Assembly: GCA_963652335.1 (NCBI GenBank)
Contig: CAVJSS010000002.1
Span: 62,001-126,000, forward strand
Direction of reading: 5' to 3'
DNA from: UBA4951 sp963652335
GTDB lineage: Bacteria > Bacillota_I > Bacilli_A > RFN20 > CAG-826
DNA: 64,000 nucleotides
The position numbers and the translations under genes are program-made. The notes below the pieces were generated by a model that was given only the letters and a program-made list of their open reading frames with translations, did not search any database and was not told the DNA's origin. Numbering within the stretch: the stretch's first letter is position 1; the number at the start of each line of letters is the position of its first letter. Below, piece by piece: positions 1 through 9,680 of this stretch.

Positions 1-13
1 ACTATTGATAGGC

Positions 14-1159
14 ATGAGCGCTTTTTTGTGTCCGAGATGCCATAATTCCGACCCGATTTTCATAGGTTATATAAAAGGCAAACCTTATTGTCGCCGATGT
101 ATTTCCTTTGCTGGCGAAGAGGCGCCCAAAACAGAAAGAAAGCCTTCGCCATCGCCTTTGGTTTTGAATTTCAAATTATCCGACGACCAACTAAAGATAT
201 CGAACCAAGTCAGAGAGAATTTCAAAAACGGGATAGACACATTGATCTACGCCGTATGCGGAGCGGGGAAAACCGAACTCGTTTATGGCGTTATCGCAGA
301 CGCTTTAAGGTTAGGGAGAACGGTCGGGTTCGCTCTTCCGAGAAGAGATGTCGTGATTGAACTTTATTGGAGGCTAAAGGAAGCGTTTCCAGAAGATAAA
401 GTAATCGCTGTTTATGGAGGTCACACAAGTCAATTGGCTGGCGACATAATAGTGCTTACTACCCACCAAATATATAGATATCCAGCCTATTTCGATTTAT
501 TGATCATGGATGAAATAGACGCCTTCCCGTTCAAAGGAAGCGACATTCTTCATTCTTTTTATGAACAATCCGTAAGGGGTCGCGTGGTTCTTATGTCGGC
601 TACCCCATCAGAAGACCTCATATCGAAATTCAAAGAAGAAGGTCGACAAGTCTTGGAATTGAAAACCAGGTTTCACAGACACGAGATCCCCGTTCCGAAA
701 ATTGAGTTTGGTTATAAAATCACGTTGATTATCAAACTCATTAAGAAACTAAGGGAATTTATCTCAGAAAAAAAGCCGGTTTTCGTTTTCGCTCCGACAA
801 TTGGGGAATGTGAGCGTTTATATTCGATAGTCAAGCGTTTTGTGCCTAAAGGAGACTGCGTCCATAGCAAAGACCAGCAAAGACAAACCAAGATTGATAA
901 ATTCAAGAAATCCGAAATAAAATATTTAATAACAACATCTATTTTGGAACGAGGAATAACGATAAAGAACCTACAAGTTTTCGTTTTCCATGCCGATCAA
1001 GAAAAGATTTACGATAGTTCCACTTTGATCCAAATAGCAGGAAGGGTCGGTAGAAAGTGGGATGCGCCGGATGGAGAGGTGGTATTTTATGCAAGCAAAA
1101 GAACGAAAAGCATCGATACATCAATTAGAAACATCAAAGAGTGCAACCGCTGTTTGTAA
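14..1159 (+). CDS. comFA: ComFA-like competence DNA helicase (5' end uncertain)
   Basis: Superfamily 2 DNA-dependent ATPase that, in the known family, helps pull transforming DNA through the membrane channel. Seen here: an N-terminal four-cysteine zinc finger (CPRC near residue 9 and CRRC near residue 29), Walker A GAGKT near residue 86, a DEID box near residue 170, motif III LMSATPS, and a C-terminal QIAGRVGRKW motif VI. The frame is open to the window edge, so the gene may begin earlier; ATG at 14 or TTG at 5 are the visible starts, and the protein from ATG is 381 residues, shorter than the Bacillus protein. The 3' end overlaps comFC by about 70 bases, as expected for a comF operon. Family call is secure; the start is not. 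Confidence 0.85.
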   Translation: MSAFLCPRCHNSDPIFIGYIKGKPYCRRCISFAGEEAPKTERKPSPSPLVLNFKLSDDQLKISNQVRENFKNGIDTLIYAVCGAGKTELVYGVIADALRLGRTVGFALPRRDVVIELYWRLKEAFPEDKVIAVYGGHTSQLAGDIIVLTTHQIYRYPAYFDLLIMDEIDAFPFKGSDILHSFYEQSVRGRVVLMSATPSEDLISKFKEEGRQVLELKTRFHRHEIPVPKIEFGYKITLIIKLIKKLREFISEKKPVFVFAPTIGECERLYSIVKRFVPKGDCVHSKDQQRQTKIDKFKKSEIKYLITTSILERGITIKNLQVFVFHADQEKIYDSSTLIQIAGRVGRKWDAPDGEVVFYASKRTKSIDTSIRNIKECNRCL

Positions 1160-1751
1160 GCGGTGTTTCAAACCGATTCGCCGCTTCCAATTATCAGATG
1201 TTCTTTCTTATTCAAATGTCTGTGAAACTTGCAAAAACGAGCTTAACCCTCATTTAAGAAAGAAAAAATGGAATGGAATCGATATTTATTGGTTTTACGA
1301 TTATAACGAAAGCTTTAGGAGCAGCTTATTTTCTCTAAAAGGCTGCGGTGATTACGAAATGAGGGATATCTTTCTCAATCAAAAATCATCTTGGTTAAAA
1401 TTGCGTTTTTTCAATCGCATCGTCGTTCCTGCGCCTAGCTTCGTTGGTAGAGATGAAAAACGAGGATTCAATCAGGCTGTCAGCATATTCGAAACCATTG
1501 GGTTGCCGTTGAAAAGATGTTTGTTGAAGACCGAAGATAGAAAACAAGCCGATCTCTCGGCGAAAGAACGGTCCAAAATCGGCGAAGTGATCGAACTTGT
1601 TCCTAATACGAAACTTACAGGAAAACGACTTCTTTTGGTCGATGACGTTATGACTACAGGCTCGACTATCAAGGCGTGCATCGATCTGCTTAAACGATTG
1701 AAGCCCCGCTCAATCGAAGTCTTGGTGCTCGCAAGAGTCACACGCACTTAG
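1089..1751 (+). CDS. comFC: ComFC/GntX-type phosphoribosyltransferase-like competence protein
   Basis: Small protein (220 aa) with an N-terminal CxxC...CxxC zinc finger (CKRC, CETC) and a C-terminal type I phosphoribosyltransferase fold carrying the PRPP loop LLLVDDVMTTGST. In competent bacteria it works with ComFA in DNA uptake. ATG at 1089 was chosen because GGAGAGG lies just upstream; two upstream ATGs (1062, 1071) lie before this ribosome binding site. The start sits inside comFA, consistent with translational coupling. It is followed by a promoter for secA, so the comF operon ends here. Confidence 0.85.
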   Translation: MQAKERKASIHQLETSKSATAVCKRCFKPIRRFQLSDVLSYSNVCETCKNELNPHLRKKKWNGIDIYWFYDYNESFRSSLFSLKGCGDYEMRDIFLNQKSSWLKLRFFNRIVVPAPSFVGRDEKRGFNQAVSIFETIGLPLKRCLLKTEDRKQADLSAKERSKIGEVIELVPNTKLTGKRLLLVDDVMTTGSTIKACIDLLKRLKPRSIEVLVLARVTRT

Positions 1752-1791
1752 GCGATGCGCATTGCCTAGCACGCACGAAATGATATATAAT
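1751..1791 (+). promoter_or_regulatory. secA promoter with overlapping imperfect palindrome
   Basis: A -35 like TTGCCT (1762-1767), an 18-base spacer and a TATAAT -10 (1786-1791) precede secA. The 16-base near-palindrome GGCGATGCGCATTGCC (1751-1766) spans the comFC stop codon and the -35 box, so it could be an operator or a compact hairpin. No T-run follows it, so it is not a classical terminator. Confidence 0.5.
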
Positions 1792-1818
1792 CATTCGCGA
1801 TTCTACGGAGGTAATACA

Positions 1819-4212
1819 ATGGGATTACTCGATAAGATCTTTAAATTCGACAAACGCGAAGTCGATAAATATGCCAGAGAGGCCGAACATGTTTTGGCAC
1901 TGGATGAGCAAACATCGAAATTGACGGATGAAGAGCTAGTTGGGAAAACTCGCGAATTCCAAGAAGCGTTGAAAAACGGCGCGACTTTGGAATCTATCAA
2001 ATATGAAGCCTTTGCGGTTGCTCGCGAAGCCGCCTATCGTGTTTTGAAACAGAAACCATTCAAAGTCCAAATCATAGGCTCTTTGATTTTGAATAACGGC
2101 GACATCGCCGAAATGAAAACCGGCGAAGGCAAAACCTTGACCGCCACGATGGCGGTTTATCTGAATGCTTTGACCGGCAAAGGCGTCCACGTCATAACCG
2201 TTAACGAATATTTGGCTACCCGTGACGCCGAATGGATGGGACAAATCTATCGATTCTTGGGCCTTACGGTTGGCGTCAATACCGCCGCTAAATCCTCGGC
2301 CGAAAAGAAGGAAGCCTACGCTTGCGATATCACTTACACGACGAACTCGGAATTGGGTTTCGATTATTTGCGTGACAACATGGCCCCAAGCCTTTCGAGG
2401 CGTGTTTTGCGCGGCCTCGAATTTTGCGTCGTTGACGAAGCCGACTCCATTCTTATCGATGAATCCAGGACCCCACTCATCATCTCTGGCGGCTCCAGGG
2501 CACCAGCTTCCCAATACCAAGTCGCAGACAGGTTCGTCAAATATCTAAAGAAAAACGTCGATTACGAAATCGATATTAAAGACAAGACCTGTGCCTTGAC
2601 TGAATCTGGCAACGAAAAAGCCGAAAAAATGTTCGGAATCCATAACTTATATGATCCAGAAAACCAAGATTTGGTTCATAGAATCCACCAGGCTCTTAAG
2701 GCCAATTACATAATGGCCCGCGACGTTGAATACATGGTTGATAAAGACAACACCATCCAACTTATCGACCAATTCACCGGACGTATAATGCCTGGACGTG
2801 AATATAATGATGGCTTGCAGCAAGCGATCCAAGCCAAAGAAGGCTGTGAAATCAAGCAAGAAACGATGGTCATGGCTACCATCACTTATCAGAACTTCTT
2901 CCGCTTGTATGCCAAAATCGGCGGCATGACCGGCACAGCCAAAACCGAAGAAGAAGAATTCAATTCCATTTACAACATGAAGGTTGTCTGCGTTCCTCCA
3001 AACAAGCCAGTCATCCGTGTTGATGACACCGACCTTATCTTTGGCACCCATGATGCCAAATTGAAGGCGTTGGTCAAAGAAATCAAAGAAAGGCATGAAA
3101 AGGGACAACCCGTTCTTATTGGCACCGTCTCAGTCGAATCCAACGAAGAAATTTCGAAATTATTGACCGAAGCCGGCATTCCTCACGAAGTCTTGAATGC
3201 GAAAAACCAGGCTCGAGAAGCCGAAATCATTTCACATGCCGGAGAAAAGGGTGCCGTTACTTTGGCTACCAACATGGCCGGCCGCGGAACCGACATCAAA
3301 TTGACCGATGAAACAAGAGCTCTTGGCGGTTTGTGCGTGCTTGGCACCGAGCGTCACGAATCCCGCCGTATCGACAACCAGCTGCGCGGCCGTGCCGGAC
3401 GTCAGGGGGATCCCGGATATTCCAGATTCTTCATTTCTTTCGACGATGAGTTGATGAGACGTTTCGCCCCTGAAAACATTCGCAACTTGTTCGCCAACAA
3501 TTTGCAAGACGAAGCATACGAAAACAAGATGCTGGCCAATGCCGTCACCAATGCCCAAAAGCAAATCGAAGGGAAGAACTTCGACACCCGCAAGAACCTT
3601 AAGGACTATGATGACGTTTTAGCCAAACAGCGCCAGATCACATATGACAAACGAGATATCATTTTGTATGCCGAAGACGTCGTCGAATTGGTTCATGACG
3701 CTTTCAAGACCACCGGCAATTTCCTCTGCCGCAAAGCGGAAGATCCAAACGGCGAAGAAGGATTGATCCTTGGATCGTCTTTGAAAAATCTGGTCGAACC
3801 GAAATTCTTGCCGGAAGGAAGCTTGAATGTCGCTGCTTTCGATGGGGCGCCATTCGAAGAGGCTGGTTATGACTTGGGCGAGCTCCTCTATTCCGCTTAC
3901 CTTAAAAAGAGGAAGACTTGGCCAAATTCGACTGCTGATAGCATCGAAAGACAGATATTGCTTTCGGTCATTGACCGCAATTGGCAAAAACATATCGATA
4001 CCATGGCCCATTTGCGTGAAGGCATTGGTCTCCGTTCATATGCCCAAAGAAACCCACTTCAAGACTATGTAAACGAAGGTTATGAGCTTTTCAATGAGCA
4101 AAACGAAAAAGGTTCCGTTGACATCGCCTTTAATTTATTGAACGTCCGCGTCGTCAAAAAAGATCCAGAAACCGGAAAAGAAACCCCTATCGAGGAGGAA
4201 GGAAAGGAATAA
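1819..4212 (+). CDS. secA: Preprotein translocase motor ATPase SecA
   Basis: Motor that drives unfolded preproteins through the SecYEG channel using ATP. Seen: nucleotide-binding domain 1 with TGEGKT, the VVDEADSILIDE DEAD box, the GTERHESRRIDNQLRGRAGR helicase motif, and the IRDWNWQKH-like scaffold region (here DRNWQKHIDTM). Length is 797 aa. The C terminus ends in a short acidic tail with no CxCxnCH zinc motif, so the SecB/ribosome-binding zinc domain is missing, as in many Bacilli relatives. ATG at 1819 has ACGGAGGT upstream and gives the expected MGLLDKIF start. The stop codon overlaps the prfB start (TAATG). SecY and SecG are also in this window. Confidence 0.98.
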   Translation: MGLLDKIFKFDKREVDKYAREAEHVLALDEQTSKLTDEELVGKTREFQEALKNGATLESIKYEAFAVAREAAYRVLKQKPFKVQIIGSLILNNGDIAEMKTGEGKTLTATMAVYLNALTGKGVHVITVNEYLATRDAEWMGQIYRFLGLTVGVNTAAKSSAEKKEAYACDITYTTNSELGFDYLRDNMAPSLSRRVLRGLEFCVVDEADSILIDESRTPLIISGGSRAPASQYQVADRFVKYLKKNVDYEIDIKDKTCALTESGNEKAEKMFGIHNLYDPENQDLVHRIHQALKANYIMARDVEYMVDKDNTIQLIDQFTGRIMPGREYNDGLQQAIQAKEGCEIKQETMVMATITYQNFFRLYAKIGGMTGTAKTEEEEFNSIYNMKVVCVPPNKPVIRVDDTDLIFGTHDAKLKALVKEIKERHEKGQPVLIGTVSVESNEEISKLLTEAGIPHEVLNAKNQAREAEIISHAGEKGAVTLATNMAGRGTDIKLTDETRALGGLCVLGTERHESRRIDNQLRGRAGRQGDPGYSRFFISFDDELMRRFAPENIRNLFANNLQDEAYENKMLANAVTNAQKQIEGKNFDTRKNLKDYDDVLAKQRQITYDKRDIILYAEDVVELVHDAFKTTGNFLCRKAEDPNGEEGLILGSSLKNLVEPKFLPEGSLNVAAFDGAPFEEAGYDLGELLYSAYLKKRKTWPNSTADSIERQILLSVIDRNWQKHIDTMAHLREGIGLRSYAQRNPLQDYVNEGYELFNEQNEKGSVDIAFNLLNVRVVKKDPETGKETPIEEEGKE

Positions 4213-5328
4213 TGGAAGAGCTAGTCGAATTACGCCAGAGGATCGAAGAACTCGAATCTCTCGTTACGCAGCTCGGTGATTCTCTTTGACTTGGATCATT
4301 TAAACAAAGAAATCCATGAGCTTGATGAGCGACAAAACGTCGAGGGCTTTTGGAATGATCAAAAATCAGCCATAGTCGTCGTCAACAAATTGGCTGATTT
4401 AAAGAAACGGGTCGATAGCTTCACCCAAATCAAAAAAGACTATTCCGACCTTTCGGAGGTTTTCCAATTAGCGTCAGAAGACGAAGAAATCAAAGCGATG
4501 ATTCCGTCTTTGCTAGGCGATTTGGAGCAGAAAGTCGCATCTTTAAGGAATTTGCTATTGTTCTCAGGCGAATATGACAATCTCAACTGCACGCTTGAGA
4601 TCCATCCAGGAGCCGGCGGGACCGAAGCTCAAGATTGGGCTGACATGCTTTATCGCATGTATGTCAGGTTTGCCGAAAGAAACGACCTCAAACTAAAAGT
4701 TCTCGATTATGAAGCCGGCGATGAAGCTGGCATCAAATCGGTCACTTTGAGCATTTCTGGAACGCACGCCTATGGTTTGTTAAAAGGCGAAAAAGGCGTT
4801 CATCGCCTTGTTCGAATCTCGCCTTTCGATGCCGGGGCTAGAAGGCATACTTCTTTCGCTTCTATCAATGTCGTTCCCGAATTCGCCGACGTCTCGGAAG
4901 TCGTGATTGACCCAAAAGACTTGAGAGTCGACACGTTTAGAAGCGGCGGAGCCGGAGGACAGAACGTCAACAAAGTTTCCTCAGCCGTTCGTATAACCCA
5001 TATTCCAACCGGCATCGTCGTTCAATGCGAAATAGAACGTTCCCAACTTATGAACAAAGCTACCTGCATGGAAATGCTGAAAAACAAATTGATGCAGAAG
5101 AAATTGGAAGAAAGAGAAGCCCAAATGAAGGGCATCGTCGGCGAGCAAAAAGCCATTGAATGGGGATCCCAAATCAGATCGTACGTTTTTTGCCCATATA
5201 CTTTGGTCAAGGATCATCGAACAGGCGAAGAAACATCCCAAGTAAATGATGTGATGGACGGCAATATCATCCGCTTCCTCTATGCTTATTTGGAAATGGA
5301 GAGCAGAAACCATGGCAAAAAAGCTTAA
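4212..5328 (+). CDS. prfB: Peptide chain release factor 2, programmed +1 frameshift
   Basis: RF2 recognises UAA and UGA stops. The gene begins at ATG 4212 (overlapping the secA stop), reads 25 codons to CTT, then meets TGA at 4287-4289 followed by C. Skipping one base moves the ribosome into the frame starting GAC (4288), which continues as DLDHLNKEIHELDE and runs to 5328, total 371 aa. The product has the GGQ motif (SGGAGGQNVNKV) and the anticodon-like SPF tripeptide (RISPFDAGARRHTSF). The slippery CTT TGA C is the classical autoregulatory site; the stimulating Shine-Dalgarno-like element is weaker than in E. coli. Overlaps yitT by 17 bases. Confidence 0.97.
4275..4290 (+). promoter_or_regulatory. 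prfB programmed +1 frameshift site
   Basis: The string GGTGAT TCT CTT TGA C contains the CUU-UGA-C slippery/stop context. When RF2 is scarce, the ribosome pauses at UGA and slips forward one base. GGTGAT can pair with the AUCACC end of the 16S rRNA tail, but the E. coli AGGGGG core is absent and the spacing to CUU is longer. Confidence 0.93.
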
Positions 5329-6307
5329 TAAACGGGTTTGGAGGTACATACAAGCCTACGCTTATATCGTGTTAGGCTGCCTTGTCACAGCTTTTGGAGG
5401 AGCGGTTTTCCTCACCCCTTGCAACATCGTTGCCGGCGGCATCACTTCGATAGGTATTATTTTGAATCATTATCTGGAACCGTTGCTTGGATTCGATACA
5501 AACTCTTTGGTATCTGCCGTGTTCCAGGTTCTGGCTTTGATCATGGGATGGCTTATCTTAGGCAATTCGTTTGGCGTTCGCACCGCGGTTGCTTCATTGT
5601 TGTTCGTTGGCTTTTATGCCTTGTTCAACGAACTTGACGTTGGGTCTGCTCTAGGGTTATCAAAAGCTTATGAAGTCGCCAGAACCGCCGATGTCACGGA
5701 ATCTGCCGGAACCTTGACCCTTATGGCTATTGCCGGAGGAGCTTTGCAAGGCATCGGAGTAGGCGTTTCTTATTTGGGCGGCGGATCGACTGGAGGAACG
5801 GATATTCCGGGTAGGATATTGGCTAAATTCACGAATATCAAGGAAGGGACGGCCGTTTTTATCATCGATTCTATATTGGTGATTGTCGGCATCATCGTTT
5901 TCCGTAATTTCATGCTTGGCATAATCGCCGTTTTGACCGCATTCGTTTCATCTGTTGCCCTTCAAGCCGTTTATAGCGGTATGAATTCCTATCTTGTGGT
6001 GGATATCATCTCCGATAAATACAAAGAAATACAAGAATATGTCCATACCAAAATGGAAAACGATGGGCATGCCTCGACGATCATCCATGCCCAAGGTGGC
6101 TATTCCGGGCTGGAAAAAGAAATGCTTCGCGTAGTTATTTACAGAAAAGAAGAATCAAAATTCAAATCCGCTATCTACGAAATCGATCCAAATGCTTTCA
6201 TCGTTATCTCCCAAGCCAAATCCACCCATGGCTATGGCTTCGATCCATTGTTGGCCAAGCCTGCCATCAATGCGAAGAAAAAGAAAGACAAAGAGAAGAA
6301 AAAATAA
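5312..6307 (+). CDS. YitT family membrane protein (DUF161 + DUF2179)
   Basis: Integral membrane protein of 331 aa with about five or six hydrophobic helices in the first two thirds (including the family-typical FLTPCNIVAGGITSIGIIL and SYLGGGSTGGTDI segments) and a soluble C-terminal DUF2179 domain (roughly the last 100 residues, ending in a lysine-rich tail). Family function is not firmly established; transport or sensing has been proposed. ATG 5312 is chosen because it matches the conserved start and sits just inside prfB; the stop overlaps uvrB's ATG (TAATG), so it lies in a tight secA-prfB-yitT-uvrB cluster. Confidence 0.85.
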   Translation: MAKKLNKRVWRYIQAYAYIVLGCLVTAFGGAVFLTPCNIVAGGITSIGIILNHYLEPLLGFDTNSLVSAVFQVLALIMGWLILGNSFGVRTAVASLLFVGFYALFNELDVGSALGLSKAYEVARTADVTESAGTLTLMAIAGGALQGIGVGVSYLGGGSTGGTDIPGRILAKFTNIKEGTAVFIIDSILVIVGIIVFRNFMLGIIAVLTAFVSSVALQAVYSGMNSYLVVDIISDKYKEIQEYVHTKMENDGHASTIIHAQGGYSGLEKEMLRVVIYRKEESKFKSAIYEIDPNAFIVISQAKSTHGYGFDPLLAKPAINAKKKKDKEKKK

Positions 6308-8283
6308 TGTACGACGAATCGCACCCATTCGAACTTGTTTCTGAATTCTCCCCAACCGGCGATCAGCCTAAGGCCATAGAAAAAATCCTTACCGGTTTTG
6401 CATTAGGCAAAAAAATGCAGGTCATTTTAGGTGCGACTGGAACGGGCAAAACATTCACGGATGCCAATATCATTCAGGCGGTAAACAAACCGACCTTGGT
6501 TTTGGTTCATAACAAAACGTTGGCTAGTCAGCTTTATGGCGAGCTTAAATCGTTCTTTCCAAACAACCGCGTCGAATATTTCGTTTCCAATTTCGATTTT
6601 TATCAGCCAGAGGCCTATGTTCCGAAAACGGATACCTATATCGAAAAAAACGCGGTGATGAACGATGAGATAGAGATGCTTAGGACTTCCGCGGTAAATT
6701 CTTTGATTGAAAGGAAGGATACGATTGTCGTCGCTTCCGTCGCATCGATATATGGCCTTAGCGATCCTGAAGAATATTCCGGACTGGTCTTTGATATAAG
6801 ACAGGGAGAAACGATTGATAGGAAGGCGCTTTTTTCCAAATTGGTCGAATCTCAATATCATCGCGACAATTATGATCTGGCCCCTGGGACGTTCAGGGTA
6901 AGAGGAGACATCATCGATATAGCCCCAATGTCTTCAAGCGAACATTTCATTCGCATAGAATGCTTTGGAGACGAAGTCGAAAGGATCGCCAAATGCGATT
7001 CTTTGACTGGAGAGCGCCTTGAAACGTTTAAAACCTATCCAATTTATCCTGCTTATGACCACGCTTCGACGAGAAAGCGTTTGGAAGAGGCTTGCGTCAC
7101 CATCAAGGAAGAACTCAAAGAAAGATTGGCTGAATTGCGTAAAGAAGGCAAACTTCTTGAAGCGGAACGCCTTGAGATGCGAACCAATAATGACGTCGAA
7201 TCATTGTTGGAATTCGGACGGTGCCCAGGAATAGAAAATTATTCAAGGCATATCGACAAAAGAAAGCCGGGCCAAAGGCCATGGTGTCTTCTTGACTATT
7301 TCCCATCCGATTTTCTTTTGCTGATAGATGAATCGCACGTAACCATTCCTCAAATCAGAGGAATGTATTTGGGTGATAGATCGAGAAAACAAACTTTGGT
7401 TGAATACGGATTCCGTTTGCCTTCTGCCTTGGACAACAGGCCGCTTAATTTTTCTGAATTTGAATCGATTATGCCTAATCGAATAGTTTGCACTTCGGCC
7501 ACCCCTGGCGAATACGAATTGGATAAGTGCGGCCATGATGTGGCGGAACAGATAATCCGTCCGACCGGTTTATTGGATCCCGAAATCGAAATCAGGCCTT
7601 CCTTTGGCCAAATCGATGACATTTTGGACGAAATAAAGAAACGCCAAGAAAGAAATGAGAGGGTGATGATAGTAACCTTGACCATAAAAATGGCGGAAGA
7701 CTTGACCTCCTATCTAAAAAACGAAGGAATTAAAGTCACTTATCTTCACAAAGACACCAAAACCTTGGAAAGAAGCGAGATAATCTACCAACTTAGAAAA
7801 GGAAAATATGACGTCTTGGTTGGCATCAACCTTTTAAGAGAAGGTCTAGATATACCTGAAGTATCTTTGATATGTATTTTGGATGCCGACAAAGAAGGAT
7901 TTTTGCGGAGCAGAACTTCACTTATCCAGACTATTGGGCGCGCCGCAAGAAACGCGAATGGCAAAGTCATAATGTATGCCGATCAAATCTCCGAAGCCAT
8001 GAAAGAGGCTATTTCAGAGACAAAACGAAGAAGAGAGATCCAAGATGCATATAACCAAGAAAACGGCATAATCCCAATGACGATCATCAAGGAAATCAGA
8101 CCTCCAATATCAAATTACGAAGAGGAGAACCAACTAGACAACGTTTCCAAGATGTCTAGATCGGAAATCGAAAGGAAGATTGCTGATTTGACGAAACAAA
8201 TGAAACAAGCTGCAAAAGAATACGATTTTGAAAGGGCGGCCGAACTAAGAGATGCTATGTTGGAACTCAAAGGAATGCTTTAA
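6307..8283 (+). CDS. uvrB: Excinuclease ABC subunit B
   Basis: Damage-verification helicase of nucleotide excision repair; loaded by UvrA, it recruits UvrC. Seen: Walker A GATGTGKT (residues 42-49), the beta-hairpin region FDFYQPEAYVPKTDTYIEK, LLIDESHVTIPQ, the GRAARN helicase motif VI, and a C-terminal UVR motif (EYDFERAAELRDAMLEL). Full length at 658 aa. Usually uvrA follows uvrB in Firmicutes; here no uvrA is present, and uvrB is instead the last gene of the secA cluster. Confidence 0.98.
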   Translation: MYDESHPFELVSEFSPTGDQPKAIEKILTGFALGKKMQVILGATGTGKTFTDANIIQAVNKPTLVLVHNKTLASQLYGELKSFFPNNRVEYFVSNFDFYQPEAYVPKTDTYIEKNAVMNDEIEMLRTSAVNSLIERKDTIVVASVASIYGLSDPEEYSGLVFDIRQGETIDRKALFSKLVESQYHRDNYDLAPGTFRVRGDIIDIAPMSSSEHFIRIECFGDEVERIAKCDSLTGERLETFKTYPIYPAYDHASTRKRLEEACVTIKEELKERLAELRKEGKLLEAERLEMRTNNDVESLLEFGRCPGIENYSRHIDKRKPGQRPWCLLDYFPSDFLLLIDESHVTIPQIRGMYLGDRSRKQTLVEYGFRLPSALDNRPLNFSEFESIMPNRIVCTSATPGEYELDKCGHDVAEQIIRPTGLLDPEIEIRPSFGQIDDILDEIKKRQERNERVMIVTLTIKMAEDLTSYLKNEGIKVTYLHKDTKTLERSEIIYQLRKGKYDVLVGINLLREGLDIPEVSLICILDADKEGFLRSRTSLIQTIGRAARNANGKVIMYADQISEAMKEAISETKRRREIQDAYNQENGIIPMTIIKEIRPPISNYEEENQLDNVSKMSRSEIERKIADLTKQMKQAAKEYDFERAAELRDAMLELKGML

Positions 8284-8482
8284 ATAGATCGGAAGTCCAA
8301 CAATTTTGTGGCAGCGAGAAAACGTTTCACAATAAAGGCAACAGATAAAACCAAAAGCATAAGGAACGAGAAGACAAACAAAAAATTCTCGATTTTCCCA
8401 ATTGGTTGAAATGCGAACTTGCCTAGGCAAGAGGAATTGAATATAGTAATAGGGCACTTTATAAGTGCGTAGGTAACGAACA
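8284..8482. other. uvrB-secG intergenic region with secG promoter
   Basis: About 200 bases without a gene. A stem of CGAGAA/TTCTCG near 8369-8395 followed by ATTTTCC could be a weak uvrB terminator. A good promoter for secG is visible: TTGCCT (8419-8424), 17 bases, TATAGT (8442-8447). The -35 sits in the palindrome TTGCCTAGGCAA. Confidence 0.5.
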
Positions 8483-8782
8483 ATGCTTCAATGGTATGAC
8501 ATCATTTTCATCATCATCTCGCTCATCCTCATTGTTTTGAGTTTGCTTCAAGGTGGTAAATCGGAAGGTGCCTCTGGCGCTATCACCGGTGGTGGTTTGA
8601 ATGTCTTTGCCAAAACCAAAGAACGCGGAAGCGAAAAAGTCGTCAGCTGGCTGACGTTCGGCTTTGCGATCGTCTTCTTGTTCATGGCTTTGCTGATCGT
8701 CGTTATCGGCAACGGCGGAAGCGATACCGATTCTTCCAGCGCCAGCGAGGCTGCCGCAGCCATAGCGATGTTCGTTCATTAA
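8483..8782 (+). CDS. secG: Preprotein translocase subunit SecG
   Basis: Small accessory subunit of the SecYEG channel (99 aa). Two hydrophobic helices flank a cytoplasmic loop with the conserved LLQGGKSEGASGAITGGG segment. It has its own promoter and a strong terminator, so it is a single-gene unit. The C terminus is Ser/Ala-rich and variable. Confidence 0.9.
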   Translation: MLQWYDIIFIIISLILIVLSLLQGGKSEGASGAITGGGLNVFAKTKERGSEKVVSWLTFGFAIVFLFMALLIVVIGNGGSDTDSSSASEAAAAIAMFVH

Positions 8783-8801
8783 TAAAAACAAAACAATCAG
8801 C

Positions 8802-8824
8802 AACCGCCTATGTGGCGGTTTTTT
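8802..8824 (+). terminator. Rho-independent terminator of secG
   Basis: Perfect 7-bp stem AACCGCC/GGCGGTT with a 5-base loop, followed directly by a run of T. Confidence 0.9.
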
Positions 8825-8871
8825 AAAACTTATTGATGAAGTGAAAATACAATCGTGCTACTTTTGATTTT

Positions 8872-9660
8872 ATGGAAATCAAAGAATACGTGGCCAAAAG
8901 AAAAAACGAATTGAAAGAAGTTATATCAAAGTTAGATAAAAAGCCCACCTTGTGCATAATTTCAGTTGGCGAAAACCAGGCAAGCCAAGCTTATATCAAA
9001 GGCAAGATGAAGGATTCTGCCGAAGTTGGATTCAACGTTGTTCATGTGGCGTTGCCAGAAAACATAACCCAAAATGAGCTAGATCAAATAATTTTGGATA
9101 AAAACAACGATTCGAATATCGACGGAATATTGGTACAGCTGCCTATTCCAAAACATTTGTCTCCCGACAAGGTGAATCAGATACTTGACCCAAACAAAGA
9201 CGTGGATGGTTTTGTGCCTAACAGCAAATTCATCTGCTGCACACCAAAGGGGATAATGGATTATCTTTCGAATGAAGGATTCGAATTCAGCGGGAAAAAA
9301 GCGGTGGTCATGGGAAGGAGCCACATCGTAGGAGCCCCAATGGCTGAACTTCTTAGAAAAAACGGTTGCAGCGTCGCCGTAATTCACAGCCAAACCAGCG
9401 AAGAAGATCGGATCAAATGGTTAAAGGATGCCGAATTGATCGTTGTCGCAGTCGGAAAAAGAAACATTTTGAATAGTTCGTATGAATTGAATCCAAACGC
9501 CTATGTAGTTGACGTTGGAATCAATCGTGATAAATTTGGAAAGCTTCACGGGGACTGTGAGCCAAATCTGCCAGTCAAGCTCCAAACACCGGTTCCTGGA
9601 GGGGTTGGTTTATTGACAAGATTGGCTTTGCTAGACAATCTGCTTGATGCTGCTAGATAA
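8872..9660 (+). CDS. folD: Bifunctional methylene-THF dehydrogenase/cyclohydrolase
   Basis: Interconverts 5,10-methylene-, methenyl- and 10-formyl-tetrahydrofolate in one-carbon metabolism. Seen: SQAYIKGKMK with catalytic Tyr and Lys, VQLPIPKH, DVDGFVP, the Rossmann motif MGRSHIVGAPMAELL, and TPVPGGVGLLTRLALLDN. At 262 aa it is a little shorter than the usual 280-290, mostly at the N terminus. No clear Shine-Dalgarno precedes the ATG, and an AT-rich TACAAT lies close upstream, so the mRNA leader may be very short. Stands alone between a terminator and the zinc-ribbon gene. Confidence 0.95.
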   Translation: MEIKEYVAKRKNELKEVISKLDKKPTLCIISVGENQASQAYIKGKMKDSAEVGFNVVHVALPENITQNELDQIILDKNNDSNIDGILVQLPIPKHLSPDKVNQILDPNKDVDGFVPNSKFICCTPKGIMDYLSNEGFEFSGKKAVVMGRSHIVGAPMAELLRKNGCSVAVIHSQTSEEDRIKWLKDAELIVVAVGKRNILNSSYELNPNAYVVDVGINRDKFGKLHGDCEPNLPVKLQTPVPGGVGLLTRLALLDNLLDAAR

Positions 9661-9680
9661 TTATTAACGGAGGTAGCGAT

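Noticed and set aside
1936..2520. Long minus-strand open frame inside secA
   Set aside because: Shadow of the secA codon pattern; secA is unambiguous.
8305..8325. cre-like AAAACGTTTC after uvrB
   Set aside because: Two fixed consensus positions fail, and it lies far from any start.
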